Origin: Monodelphis domestica
Lineage: Eukaryota > Chordata > Mammalia > Didelphimorphia > Didelphidae
DNA length: 64,000 nt
Direction of reading: 5' to 3'
Assembly: GCF_027887165.1 (NCBI RefSeq)
Contig: NC_077230.1
Span: 339,584,322 to 339,648,321, forward strand
Position numbers and translations under genes: made by a program. This document shows positions 48,851 through 61,444 of this stretch, piece after piece; position 1 is the first letter of the stretch, and each line of letters starts with the position of its first letter. The notes under the pieces are model-generated. The model was not told where the DNA came from, made no database searches, and saw only the letters and a program-made list of their open reading frames with translations.

Positions 48851-51800
48851 CCCCACCTTGGAACCCCCAGGACAGGAGGGCCTAAGGCACTGCCTTCAGG
48901 TGAGCTGAGTGTGGTGTGGCTGTGTGTGCGAATGGTGACCGAATGTAGCGTTTGTGGCCAGGGGTGGGGAAGGAATACAGTCCGGGGCACATCCCACACT
49001 TGGAACTTTCAGGGTGTTCGAGGCCCCTGAGCACGGTAGTTCAAGTCTCCGTCTAGTTGTCAGGCCCTGAGCACGGGATTTTGCGTCCCTGTCAGGTACC
49101 CTGGCACTTTTGGGAATTCCAGTTCCCTGTGGACAGAGTTCGAGTCTCTGTTGGGAAAGGGGTTTTTCAGTCCCCTTTTTGGGAAGATATTGCACTCCTA
49201 GGAGAGACTGGGGGAAGCCCCACGATCTCTAGGTGATTTTTAGACACACTGAGGTTTTTTTTGCCACACGGAGGGATCAGGTGGCCAGCCACTGGCTGCT
49301 TGCCCCTGACAGATAGCTGGAGGCAGTGGAAGGAATCTGGAGACAGCCGAAGGGAGCTGGCCACTGATGAGTAATTGCTGGTATCAGGTTTCTTTCTTTA
49401 CTGCCGCTGGCCGCCAAAGGAAGCTGAAGTGAAGCAGTCAAGCAGCTGAAGGAAGCTGAAGGTCAGGTTTCTTTCCTGATTAAAACCTAGCTGCTTTGGG
49501 CAGTTGTTAACCCTTTCCTTGCAACTTCTTGGTCTCAATAATAGAAAATCAGCCTGTTTGGTTTTACGGTCCTTACAAGTACATGCCAAGAAATGAGATC
49601 TTAAGATCAGCTCCTAGAATCGGGGTAGTTTACGTGTCCGTGTCTCTGTTGTTTGTCTTCTGGCTTTTGCTGTTTGTCTCGTGTATCTTTCTGTATTTGG
49701 ACACAGGTATGTGGATGTGTGGGAGAGGGTGTCTTATAGGGTTCTTTGAGTCTTTGTTGTGGCTGGATTAATGGGGGAAAAAGGGGGGGAGTTTGGGATG
49801 CAGGGTCACAAAGGAGAATAGATTTTGCACCCCTGCTCCCTCTGCCTGCGTTCCAATCAGGCAGGCTATGATGAAGTAACACTGTGCCTGCTCCTGAAGC
49901 AGGCTTCAGGGCGGGAGAGAGAGTGCAATTACCCGTTCAATGATTTTTCCCTCCTTCTCCCTTTGGATGGGCCCCCAAAGGAGCGGAAGAGAGAAAATTC
50001 TGAGCAGAAAAGGGAGATTCTTACTCCACACTTAGAAACTTACATTTAAAATTAATTCTCAACTTGGGTGGATTGCTAATGGTTTTCATATGGTACAAAT
50101 GTAATATATTACAACAAAACTCCTGATTAGAAGTTTGCTTTGTTAAACCTTGCAATGCATAATGATTTCAGTGAATTTGAGAATTGTGTAAATGTGATTG
50201 ATAGCAAGTCTGATGCAGAGAGGAAAGTTTATTCTGTATGGACAGAAATTGTACTGACTACTTTATAGATGTAAAAGTCATTCAGAAAAAGTTATGTTGT
50301 TGAAAAGAACTTATTCTAGAATTTGAATTTGGGAATCCTTCAAATCACATTTATTTTAATGTATGTGCTGTCAGAAATAGCAGCAAGAAATTATATTCCA
50401 CACAAAGAGTTTTTTGTTAGTTAATCTGTGCACGGGATTAATGAGATAAATGCTAAAAACTGATATTTTACAAAAGGGGAAATTTTTAAATGATCAAGGT
50501 TATATGAATTGTTTTTAAATGTGCAAAATGCATAGGAAGGAATTTGTAATCTAGAAATGAACATGTATGTATTCAGATGTCAAATGCTGGAAATTAGTAA
50601 TGCTGAATAAATGCTAGATATGTATACGTTATATTATGAAGAGGATTCAGTTTTCCACCTAAATAGGTTAAGGGTATATGACATATAGCTGTATGGCCTT
50701 AACAAGACAAATTCAACCAGCCCTGTAATCGAGAGGGCTTGTCATGAGGATTAAATACAGTCTAGCTTCAGATATATCAGAGAGGTCAGGCTGGAATGCC
50801 GGGTAACATGTAGCTAGGGAAAGGTGATTAAGTACATGTGAAAGGAAACAACTTCTTATCTTATAACCTAACTATATAAGTTAATAATTGGATTTTGGAG
50901 TGTCTGGATTCATTTTATGAAGTGCTCCATTTCAATGAGAGTAATGAATAGAGATACTAGTTGATATTATGATATAACAAATTATAAATTGGGATTTAAT
51001 CAAGTATGTAGCAATATTTTGAGCTAAAAGAAAACTAAAATGAAGGATCTAAATGCTTTGTACTTCAGTTTGGTTACACACTGAAAGATTGCTAAAGAAC
51101 TTAATCAAAGTTATTTGGAAGTTGTGGAGTTCAAACTAAAATTCACTGAGAGTAAATTATTATGAAAGAGGTTTGATAAATTCAAAATTTTAAATTGCAG
51201 TAAGCTAGTCACTGGTTAAAGAAGGATGGGCCAGGGTTGCTAAGTAATAAAATCTAAGTCAAGGCCAGCAGCCTTGGGATAAAATTGCTCAGAAGCTATT
51301 AACCCCTTCCTTGCACCCAGGAAGGATAAAGAAGTGCTTATAAAATTATGAACTGACATAGGGGCTTCAAAGAGTTAACAACCGCTGTGTGATAGAACTT
51401 AAAGATGAGTATATCTTAATTGTAGAAACGGAGGGTTTAAGGTGCTCAAGCAAGCAGATATTGCCAGCCCTGTCTAACCAAAAAGCTTGTTTGCAGCTGT
51501 GGAATCTCACTACAAACATTCCAGGTCCAGGATGATAAAATGAGTTGAGTAATATTTAATTGATAAAGTTACCTCATGCGAGTTCTGGGATTGTTGGTTG
51601 ATATTTTGATTACAGTTTGATCTGTATAAATATACTTGGGCAATAGCCAAAGAATAGGTAGGGTGTTAAAAATGACATATATGTGAAAATGCTTGCTCAG
51701 AAATTTATGATTGTTATGTCAGTGGCTGCTAAAATGTGTTTAAGTATTATTTGGATGTAAACAAAACCTTATTGTAAACCCGACCCTACCATATATTTTG

Positions 51801-54519
51801 TTACCTCAGTCTACCAATTTGTACTATGAACTGAAATTTATAATGGTTGAGCTCTATGCAAAAGACTGTTCAATGATGTAATCTTTTCAAATCAGAATTC
51901 TTTGGGGTTACTAATTAGCAATTGAAGTGATACCAGGGGGCTGGTTGTTTGACTTATGATGGTAAAAGCATGGTAGAGAAAGTGGGGAGGTATGTTGGGT
52001 TTGAATTTGGAAGAAAGGGACTTTGATTTAAAGTCCATAAAGCTTTAGTATATGGGTTTGTAAAGGAAGAATGGATGGTGTGTTCTGCTTTTTAAGCAGA
52101 GGGTTTTGAAGGAACAGAGAGGGAGAGAGAGAGGGTGAAAGAGAACAGATGAATGTTCTGCTCTCATAATTGGCTCTTTAACTTAGGGATAATATATAAA
52201 GTGATGTATGTGGGAAAATCACACAGGATTCTTTAAATTCTCTGGACAGTTACCCTAAAGTGATTCCTGCATGACCTTGTCTTGGTCTTTCAGACGGCCT
52301 AGGTCCAGAAGATGATACAGCCCTGATTTATAGGGAACTACTTAATTCAGCACTCATGTGACTACACCTGATGTGTAAATACATGAAAATAATTGAGGGT
52401 TCAGCCTTGTAGGGATATTAAAGGCTTGTTTGGGGGTATGGAGATTTGTTTGTGGATTGCTGATAAGCAAAATTTCTCTCAGCTGAAATGGGGGAAAACT
52501 TGTCTTTTAAGGAAAAAGAAGGCTTCTGGGACCCAGTGGCAAGTGCTCTAAGGAGATAAAAAGTCCTAGGATGGTTATAGAGAAGGCAGCCCAAGGCTCA
52601 CTTTGGACTGAATTTTCCTGACCATCCTCGAGTGGAACAACAATGGCAAGTGACAGCCTTGCTTGGTGTCTCTTTTGTGACTTGGAGATATTTCCCTTTC
52701 AGGGCTTTCTTACTTCTTGACAATTCCCATGATCAGCACATAATGCAAATTGTGATATTAAAGTTTCCATTTCCTCAAACAACCCTAATAATTGGGAATT
52801 CTCAAATTGTTAGGAACATGCTTTGAGAAATAGGTGGAATTTAATCCTAGATGGCATATATTTGTAGCCTTAATTTACCACAGTTGAAGTTTGGTTCTTG
52901 AGCTTGGAAAGATAGCTCACAGCTTTCTTGATTTCCCCAGCCTCTGGGGTAAGGAAATACATCTGTAAGATATTGTTACTCCAGTGTTTATAGATGTTAT
53001 AGTTAATGTGTATTTTGCAATGGGATATTCTTTAACAGAAATATCACATACCAGCTCTGCAAACAACTCAGGAAGGGATCTGTTCCTGTAAGAAGATGAT
53101 TCTGAAGATGAAGTCTGTTGGTTAAGATACCCAAATGCAAATGTGTGATGTTCACTGCTATTGTATTAATGTCCTGTTCCTATCTGCTATTTGCCCCAGT
53201 ACACTTCTATCTCAGGGGCTGACTTCCCCTTGTGACCGGTCTGCCAATCGAGGGAAACAGTGGCTGGACACTCTTCAGATCTCCAGGCAGTTCTCCACCT
53301 ACCTGGGACCTTGGAATTCACTGAGGACGCACCCCTAAAGACACTGTGTCTGCAGCCTTCCCTCCTCCTCTTATTCCCCTCCCTCTCTCCTACACATAGG
53401 TAGGGAGAGCTCTACACCCACTCTCAGCACTGAAGAAACTACAGAAAATTTGGACCTCTGCCCTTTTCCCCTTAGATCCTTGGAGAGAGGAGGGGATGGG
53501 ATGGCAGGGGGTACTGAACCAGGTGGGGCCTGAAATTCTGGCCCTCCGGGAGACTGTGTAGTTCCCCTATGGATGGCTGGGCCTGCTAGATGGTAGGACT
53601 CACCAGAAGCAGTGGGGAGTCATCTAGCAAAAGGAATACATGACCCACTCGCTTCCATTACTTCACTTTCTCCCCACCTCTTGGTTCCCCCCTCCTTTGT
53701 CACAGAGTATCCCTCAACCGGGAAAAACCTTATCCCACCCGCAGGAGCACACTGGCTGTGCTCCCATTCTCGCCTACAGCCCTGTGTCTCCCCTAGCTCC
53801 CTCACTGCCTGCTGCACCCCCTCACAGTAGTACCCTGAGTGACCTACTATGCTGAGCAGGACCTCGTATGTAGTGAGTAGAGGATCCCCCCCCCATTTAC
53901 TTTGTATGTACATGAACGGAGAGGGGTAGTTTCAGGTGTTTTAACTCAAACTTTGGGACCTGCTCAGGCCCAGTTGCTTATTATTTGCTTATTATTTGGC
54001 CCAGCTGGACCCAGTAGCTTCAGGAGCACCACCATGTCTTAGAGGCATAGCTGCCATAGCCTTGCTAGTGAGTAAATCTGCTGATTTAGTATTGGGATGC
54101 TCTCTAACTGTAATGTGTCCACATGAAGTCTAAGCATTGTTACTACAACATAGAACACAGGCATTTTCTGATCAGAGAATTACAAGGTATGAGGTAACTT
54201 TGTTGAATAATGAAAATATTACATTAAAATTCTGTGCAGTTCTAAATCCTGTAACCTTGATTCCCGATTTACCAGTTTCAGGAGAACCTTTGCACAGTTG
54301 TGAATCTTTAATGTTTTTGTAACTATATTTTATTGTCCAAAAAGTTTTTCAAACGTTTGAATTTTGTATTTTGAATTTTGAATTTCTGTAATTGTATGTT
54401 TTGCACTTGCATTTGTGCAAGTATGTTTTCACTGATTATTTGTTTTCATTGAAATTTTCTTTTCTTTGATTTATAACCCTAGTGCAGGTTAGCATGGTGT
54501 AGCAATAAGAATAGGATAA
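48851..54519 (+). other. ERV leader and unresolved interior
   Basis: From 48851 to about 49800 the sequence has a leader-like character, with T/G-rich 'tgtctctgttgtttgtcttc' words as in gammaretroviral leaders. The long AT-rich part (about 50040-52480) and the C-rich part (about 53330-53880) contain only short frames. I could not identify gag, protease or the polymerase domain. A short frame starting ATGGGGGAAAAC at 52485 and the proline-rich stretch near 53650-53830 are possible gag remnants. Much of it may be unrelated insertions. Confidence 0.4.
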
Positions 54520-55410
54520 GATAACTGTAAGATTAAGACTATTTGGGGGGGGGATATAATAATAATGTTAGATATAGCTTTAGAATTACATAGAATAGTG
54601 AGCATATGGAAGAGATTTTTTATCTCTTCCATATACTTGAAGGAGGGAAATTATAAGGATGATATTAGAAATTGGGTCTTGTTATATTAGTTTAGAGATA
54701 AGTAGAGAAACTAGCTTGAGAAAGAATTGGAGTTTGAATTAGATCTAAGATAGAGTGTCAATTTCAAATGTTGACAGCATGTAGGAGAGGTTTTAATGGT
54801 TTTTCTGCAGCAGTTGGTCTCTGGGAGTGGCAGTTACACTGAGGGATTAGTAGTTACACTCCCTCTCAGAGTGCTGGGAAGAGGTGACAACTTTTCTCCC
54901 TCTTTTCACTTTCTGAGGTAGAAGGAAAGGAGAGAAAAATCTGAAGGAGCAAAGTGATTTTCCTTTTCCAACTTGGGAAACACTAGTGACTATCTATTGC
55001 TGTTTCATAAATTGGTTTTCTATCTGAGAAGACCAAAGAAAGACCTGATCTTTGGTTTGGACTCTGAATCTGCTAAGGCTCAGAGACCTAACTTCATTTT
55101 TGCTGAAGCTCAGTCAGCTAGCCTTTGTTATTTTGATAATTTGGAGACAAAGTTAAGAAGTATAAGGATAATAGTGTTTAGTTTATTGTAGAATAGTGAA
55201 AATTTGGGTTAGTCAGATCAGGAAGGATCAGTGTAGCCTGTGGAAACAGGAGAAGCACTTCCTTGTGGAACCAGGGAATTTTATTTGGGTGGAGTTAGAA
55301 TCCCTTAGAGCCAGAAATCTTTTTTTATCCTTATAGTCTCAATAAATAGTTTATTTTTATATAACAAGAGTCTCCTTAGTGTCCTTGAGCCTGGCCCTGA
55401 AAAGAAGTTC
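54520..55410 (+). mobile_element. Possible LTR within the ERV region
   Basis: This stretch ends with AATAAA (near 55342) followed by 'gtttatttttatataacaag' and 'ctccttagtgtccttgagcc', like an R/U5 end, and directly precedes the RNase H region. It may be an LTR of a second element inserted in the first. No matching partner copy was found. Confidence 0.35.
54604..54634. repeat. Perfect 13-bp inverted repeat
   Basis: Arms 'atatggaagagat' (54604-54616) and 'atctcttccatat' (54622-54634) are separated by five T. The arms pair perfectly and could form a hairpin in RNA or single-stranded DNA. Confidence 0.95.
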
Positions 55411-55559
55411 ACTTATGAGCTTCACTTTGCTAATATAAACTGAAGATACTTTGTAAGCACAGCAAGCAAAGTATCAAATCAGTTTATAATCAATAATTAA
55501 TTCAGTGATTATTATTTTTACAATGTCCATGGCTGAAAAACCTTAAAATAATCTACTGG

Positions 55560-56075
55560 AAACTCCTTTAAACAATCCAGACCTCATATTATTTCCTGAT
55601 GGTTCTTCTTTTATGAAGGATGGCATATGCTACACAGGAGCTGCTGTAGTTACAGAATTTGCCATTCTGTGGTCAGCTTCACTACCCTCAAACATAAGTG
55701 CTCAAGGTGCAAAACTTATAGCTCTAAAACATGCCTGTATAATTGCCAAAGATAAGAAGGAAACAATTTACACAGATTCTAGATATGCATTCATAATAAT
55801 GTGTCATGCAGTGGGCATGCTTTGGCTTCAAAGGGGATTTTTAACATTAGCTGGAAAATGTATAGCTAATGCAGAAATTATTAATGAAGTTCTTTCTACC
55901 CTCTGGCTCCCTTAAGCTCTAGCTGTAGTTAATTTCTCTGCCCATACATGTGGAACTGGCCCTGTCTCCATGGGGAATGACCAAGGAGATACTGCTGCAA
56001 AGCTAGGGACATTAGAAGGGCCTGAGTTAATTTTAACATTGTCAACTACTGATGACTTAAATCTCTCCCTTTCCT
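55560..56075 (+). pseudogene. ERV pol: RNase H domain remnant
   Basis: The frame around 55570-55915 reads as a gammaretrovirus-type RNase H, with a DGSSF motif (Asp codon at 55598-55600), SAQGAKLIALKHA and TDSRYA. In an active virus this domain removes the RNA strand during reverse transcription. A TAA at 55913-55915 ends the open part. Similarity seems to continue in broken form to about 56075. No polymerase domain was recognised upstream. Confidence 0.85.
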
Positions 56076-56249
56076 ATAATGAAAAAAGAAGTGGAAAAAT
56101 GGAAGCAAAAATTTGAGTCCAAAAAGATAACTGGAGTATGGGTATCATTTGAAGGGAAATCCCTGCTCCCTAGGAGTTTTATCACCAAATTTGTCACTCC
56201 ATTCACAAAGATAGTCATTTTGGTGCCTAGGGCATTAAGAACTCTGTTA

Positions 56250-57177
56250 AAAAAGTATGGATAGCCTCTGGCATAACTACAATAGCCTCTAAAGTGTATA
56301 GAGCCTACCATACCTGCTAAGCATTTAATCAGCAAGCTTTTCATGGCAAAGCTTTTGGTATGCATCGTCTGTCTTACATACTTTCTGAATACCTGCAAAT
56401 TGACTTTATCACTATGCCAAAAGCTGAACAGTATAAATTTTGTCTGGCTATAGTAAATCAGCTGACCAGATAGCCTGAAGCATTTCCTACTGCTCAAGCC
56501 ACAGCGGGGTTTTTTTGTGAAAGTGCTTTTAAAAGAAATTATTCCTTACTATAGCTTGCCAGCATGCATTGATTTGGATAGAGGAACTCATTTTACCAAT
56601 TCGATCCTGTCTCAAATTTTTTCATGTTTGGGGATAACTCTTAAATTCCATGTACCATAACATCCCCAGAGCTCAGGCCAAGTTGAAAGAATGAATAGAG
56701 AACTTAAAACTATGATTGGAAAAGTGCGCACTGAGACTCATTTAAAATGGCCTGAAATTCTCCCTCTGGCCCCATTTTATCTTAGAACCAGGCCCAGAGG
56801 AAATTTACACATCTCACCACTTGAGATGCTTTTTGAACATCCTCCAAGCTAAGCCTTTCTCTCCTGCAAATGCATTGTTATTAGGCGGAGATACTTCAAT
56901 TGCCTCATCGATATGGGATTTGCAGACCAAATTGCAAGAACTCCATGAATCCAGTGTTGCTACACAAGCAGGTCCTATAGAATTCTCACTCCCTGACTTG
57001 CACCCAGGTAACAAAGTTTACATAAAGTACTTACAACATACTGGGGCAACTCAGTCTGACTGTGACAGTCCATTCCAAGTCCTGTTAACTACTCCAACAG
57101 CTATTAAAATTGGAGAAAAGGACTCTTGTATCCATTGCTCCCATGTAAAGAGAGTACCTTCTGTAGATAATGATTAA
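56250..57177 (+). pseudogene. ERV pol: integrase remnant
   Basis: Integrase inserts viral DNA into the host genome. All three acidic positions of its core can still be found: Asp in DFITMP (codon 56402-56404), Asp in LDRGTHF (56577-56579) and Glu in GQVERMN (56685-56687). The last two are 36 codons apart, the standard D-35-E spacing. A stop lies between them (TAA in 'ccataacat' near 56658) and more stops and frameshifts are on both sides. The C-terminal part is open in another frame at 56821-57177 (FQVLLTTPTAIKI, CSHVKRV). It is clearly dead. Confidence 0.88.
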
Positions 57178-58956
57178 CTATATCCTATCATACTTGTTGT
57201 ATTTTACTGATTGTTTCCTTTGAGATTTAATTTTGTTTTTAAGTATATATACACATATTGCTATTACTCTATGTCATTTTCAGCTATTATATTTTTGCTA
57301 CTGAATATATATTCTGTTGCACTATTGTTATTTGTACTGTCATCTACTTGAACCTGGGAAAATACCTTTATAACCATCCATAAATTAGTTGGACAAAACT
57401 TGTATTAGTAACCTTTAGATAAACTGATGTACTGTGAATTTTGAGAATTTTTGTTCTTTCTTTGAATGTGCATTGCCTATTGTACTATTATTTTATAAAG
57501 CTGTTACTTCATAAAAATCATTTGCACTCACACTGTGGATCATAGCTAAATTAAAAGGAAATGGATCTCATTTTAGGGGTGAGAAACCTTTGTATTCTAC
57601 CTCTCCTTGGCTGACACTGTGTGCCACTGATTGTAAGCTATATATTTTTGATTTTTAAAATATTATTATTATTATTTTTCCTTGCATGTGCAATATAGTA
57701 TTTGGGTTTTCCTTTTTTCTTTCTCCCATTTTTTGTACTTGAAGCACATGTCACCTGTATTAAAAAGATTTTTTGATTTTACACTGGTGTAAGCTTAAAA
57801 TGTCCATTAGCCCTAAATGTAAATGCATACCCAAAAGCTTTAGACTATGGAAACCTGCCACTGATTGTTTAAATATTATGGGATTTTCCTTGCTGAATGT
57901 GTCAGATTCCAAATGAAGAGATCACAAAGGTGCACAGACTTCATCTGTATAGTGCCAAGGAAGCATAGACTTAGTCTGCAAAGAGTCAAATAAGCACACA
58001 GGTTAAAGAGAAAACCAGTCCTGGTGGAATTACTGAGATTCTGCGCCAGTACAAGAGGACCTAAATCTTGTGTGAGACTCGAGGTTGTGGCTTTTTGACA
58101 TGTTAGACTCAGGACTCCTTGTGCCACACTCCTTATACCATACTTTCTATCAAGTACCCAACATTCTGGGTCTCCCATCCCTGAGAGATGAGTAAAGATC
58201 AGACCAGGGAATGATATTTCTCATCTGCTTCAAAAATTGTGTCCCTACTGTGGCAATTTACTGTAGTCCTGGCTGCTGAGTGGGTAAGTGCATTATTGCT
58301 ATTACAGGCTTATCAGACATAAATTATTTTAATTGGGCCCTGATTCAAAGACTTGTTATAATTTTATTTTTCCTTACTTAGGATTTTTACATGTAAGACT
58401 TAGATATTTTAAATTTTATCCAGTAGTTACTTTCTTCTCCTTTATTTGGATTTTTGTGATTTTAAAAATATTTTTCTTTGGCAATGATTCATATACCTCA
58501 TACCTCAGCCATGTATCCCTGTGTGATTTCTGTGTTTGTCAATATCCTCCTCACGGGGGAATGTGCTATTATCCTATTTTGCAAACTTTAATTTCTTTTG
58601 AGTGTAATTTTCAAATAAGAGACTTTCTACCTCCCAGAATCCAGAAAAGTGAACTGCTTACAGAGGGTGCCATGAAGATGCTTGCAGAGACCACACGCTG
58701 CTCCAAAAGATCCTGCATGAACTTTTGGATGTGCTAAATTGAATTTTGTGGGGGTTGAATGCATTTGTTTTGAATGTACACTTTTATATCAAAGGGGACT
58801 GTCCCTTAATTGGTTTTTGTTCTTTTTCTCTTTCTTTTCCTCTTATCCCCAAATTATTGTAATTTCCCCATAGAAACTGCAATACTGTATGTAACTTTAG
58901 TTAAAAATCTTTAGAGTTATAAGTTGGTTATGTTTAAAATGATCCATGGGGGAAAA
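57178..58956 (+). other. Region 3' of integrase, no env recognised
   Basis: In a complete provirus env would be here. I see no furin-like cleavage site, fusion peptide or CX6CC-type motif in the open stretches (for example 58333-58737). The AT-rich sequence has many stops. Env is either lost or too decayed to see. Confidence 0.45.
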
Positions 58957-59236
58957 TGGTCTCCCAACGGATCCTGGGGATAAATATGTATTTTTTAAAA
59001 AAAGTGTACCCTGGGTACTATATCCCCCAGCATTCTCTATTCTTCCCAGGGTTCCCTTTTCTTATGCCCTGGCATGGGTTGGGCTATAAATGGGCTGATC
59101 CCATGCCAGGAGAGGTCTTTGCTAAGGCTTCAGTAGGCAGGCTGCTGGGGCTCTGGCTCTTGTTTTGGCTCCTACCCCTTTCTCTCTCTTACCCTTTATT
59201 TTACTCTTACAATATCTATGTGAAGAAATACTTACA
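58957..59236 (+). mobile_element. Possible 3' LTR-like sequence
   Basis: A purine tract ('gggggaaaa', about 58947-58956) is followed by 'tggtctcccaacggatcctg'. A TATA-like 'gggctataaatgggctgatc' lies near 59081, and the sequence closes near 'acttaca'. It does not resemble the LTR at 48427-48830, so it would have to belong to another element. Low certainty. Confidence 0.3.
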
Positions 59237-59242
59237 ATAGGG

Positions 59243-59430
59243 TTAGCAAGGTGGAACAATAATAGAGTGTCAGCTGGATTGGGGGTAAGGGGGGAGACCA
59301 AGTTTCAAATTTGTCCTCAGACATTTTCTGGTTGGGTGACCTGAGGGAAGCCACTTAAATCCATTTGCCTAATCCCTGATCTTCTGTTTTATAGTCCTTT
59401 CTAAGACAGAAAGTAAAGGTTAAAAAAAAG
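59243..59430 (+). mobile_element. SINE1, diverged
   Basis: Head 'gttagcaaggtggaacaata' and tail 'agacagaaagtaaaggtt' plus A. The core is altered ('gggtgacctgagggaagcca'). Confidence 0.75.
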
Positions 59431-59439
59431 AGGAAATAT

Positions 59440-59935
59440 TTATAGTAGCACAATTTGTAATAGCAAAAAAACAAAATATCCCCCTCAATGATTACACGTG
59501 CCCACAGAATTTGGGTTTTCTAAACAAACTGTGGTATATGAATGTAACAGATAATGACTTCAACATGAAAAATCACAAATTGGATGAATTTTAAAAACAT
59601 AGGAAAATTTACATGAAGTGATGCATAGTGCATAAAGCAGAACCAAAAGGACAATATGGAAAATTACTACAACTGTATAAATAAAGATAAATTTCAATGT
59701 CAAAAAAATCAGATAAAAATAATGATCAATGTTGGTTCTAACTTAAAAAGCATAGGGGTTCAGTTTTTTAATAAACTATTAAAGGAAAGGCTGTGCACAC
59801 TACTGATTGCCATTTTATTTACTTATTTTCAGAGAATGTACATTATAGAGGATTCATATGGGAATATGCTGGGGAGTTTTATGGCATGTGGAAATAAAAG
59901 TTTGTTCAATCTTCATTTCCTTCAGGATTCTGTAC
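59440..59935 (+). mobile_element. Old L1 3' fragment
   Basis: 'atttatagtagcacaatttg', 'aaactgtggtatatgaatg' and 'catagtgcataaagcagaac' follow the order seen at the ORF2 end of the L1 copies at 33090-33290 and 43830-44030, but are much more diverged. Confidence 0.65.
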
Positions 59936-59967
59936 TTCCTCAGGCACTGATTCACTTTCTTTCTTTA

Positions 59968-60188
59968 AATCCTTACTTTCTGTCTTAGAATCAATACTAT
60001 GTATTGGTTCCAAGGGAGAAGAGCAGTAAGGTCTAGGCAGTGGGGGTTAAGTGAAATATCCAGGGTCACACAGCTAGGAAATGCCTGAGAGCCAGGACTA
60101 GAGTTGGGAGGGTCTGGAGGTCACATCTGAATCCAGGCCCTCCTGTCTGTAGGCCTGGTTCTCGATCCCCAGAGCCACCTCACTGCCC
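59968..60188 (-). mobile_element. SINE1, reverse, with small insertion
   Basis: Tail 'atccttactttctgtcttag', core 'ccagggtcacacagctagga' and head 'cagagccacctcactgcccc'. About 30 extra bases ('gagccaggactagagttggg' and more) lie between core and head relative to other copies. Confidence 0.85.
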
Positions 60189-60239
60189 CCCATGTTGGCT
60201 CACTTCTGTTGTCTTATAGTATCTATTAAGAAAATTTTA

Positions 60240-60740
60240 AATTATCGTTCAAGATTTCATTTAGGAGCCTCTCTATTGATTTACCTGCTTGTGTACTGGC
60301 CTTTTATGTTTTTCTCTTGAAATCTTTGGTATTTCAGTCTGACTGACATTCCCTTTCTGGGTCCTCCCTTGTTATGGGCACACCCAGGAGGCTGGGCTAT
60401 CCTGTCTCTGGGTTTCTGACCTGGCTAGCCCTTCTACCTAGAATGTTCACCCTCCTCATCTCTTAGTTTCTCTGGCTTCCTTCAGGAGTCAGCTCAAATC
60501 CTGCCTTCAGCAGGAGGTTTTTCTTGGTGTCCTCAGATGCTAGTGATTTCCTTTCTGAGTCTGTCTTCCATCTACTCTGTATATTTCTTGTAAGTGCCTG
60601 TCTATTAGCATACTGTCTTTCCTTTTAGAAGGTGAGCTCTTTGAGGGAAGGGTTTTTTTTGCCTTTCTTTGTATCCCCAGCTTAGTACTTAATCTAGTTC
60701 CTGGCCACAGTAAGCACTTCATAAATGCTTATTCCCTGAC
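60240..60740 (+). mobile_element. L2 LINE 3' part
   Basis: 'ccttctacctagaatgttca', 'ctggcttccttcaggagtca', 'tgccttcagcaggaggtttt', 'gtatccccagcttagtactt' and 'agcacttcataaatgcttat' run through the L2 3' end. It may be the missing end of the L2 broken at 48426. Confidence 0.8.
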
Positions 60741-61444
60741 TTCAGGAGACAGGATTCACCAGTCTGGGCTCCTGCTTTGAGTATCCTTTTGGCGAGAAAA
60801 GGTCTGACCCAAGCTGGATTTGAGTTTAATTTTCTTTTTTCAGGACATGCACAGTCTTATTAATAACATCATGGGATGTCAGAGCTGGAAGGTACTGCCA
60901 AGGTCATCCAGCCTTTACTTTATAGATGAAAGAGCTGAGATTCCAGGAAATGAAGGGCCTTGTCCAAATCATTAGGCCACAGAGCATTGCTTTGGCTGTG
61001 CCATTGGTGAGTTCTGCAGCCTTAGGCAGGTCACTTCTCTTTCCCTAGTCACAGCCACCTCATTTGCAAAATGAGGATAATATTAATAGCTAATATTCAT
61101 AAAGGGTTTTAAGGTTTACAAAGGACTTTACACAAATTATTTCCTTTAATTTTCAAATTAACCCTGTGAGGTGGGTGCTATGATTATCCTCATTTTACAA
61201 TAAGGTAACTGAGGCTCAGAGAGATTAATGGCCTTGCCCAAAGGGAACATAGCTAGTAAAAGTCTGTTGTAGGAATCAAACATAGGTCTTCAGGATTACA
61301 AGTTCCATGAGCTATCACTGTGCCACCTAGCTGTCTCCCAAAGAACTACAGAAATATACAATATTACTATTATGAAAAAATCAGAAACATCAAAAGCACC
61401 AATATTCTTTCCATTAATTCTGATGGGGGGGGATTTCCCCCAGA
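60741..61444. other. MIR-like fragments
   Basis: Two MIR-like stretches are visible: about 60860-60990 ('tatagatgaaagagctgaga') and about 61040-61340 in reverse sense ('ctgtgaggtgggtgctatga', 'aactgaggctcagagagatt', 'tgtgccacctagctgtctcc'). No gene was seen. Confidence 0.55.

Noticed and set aside
53612..53855. Proline-rich frames near 53.7 kb as a retroviral gag gene
   Set aside because: Composition is suggestive but there is no matrix, capsid or zinc-knuckle motif, so it was not called.
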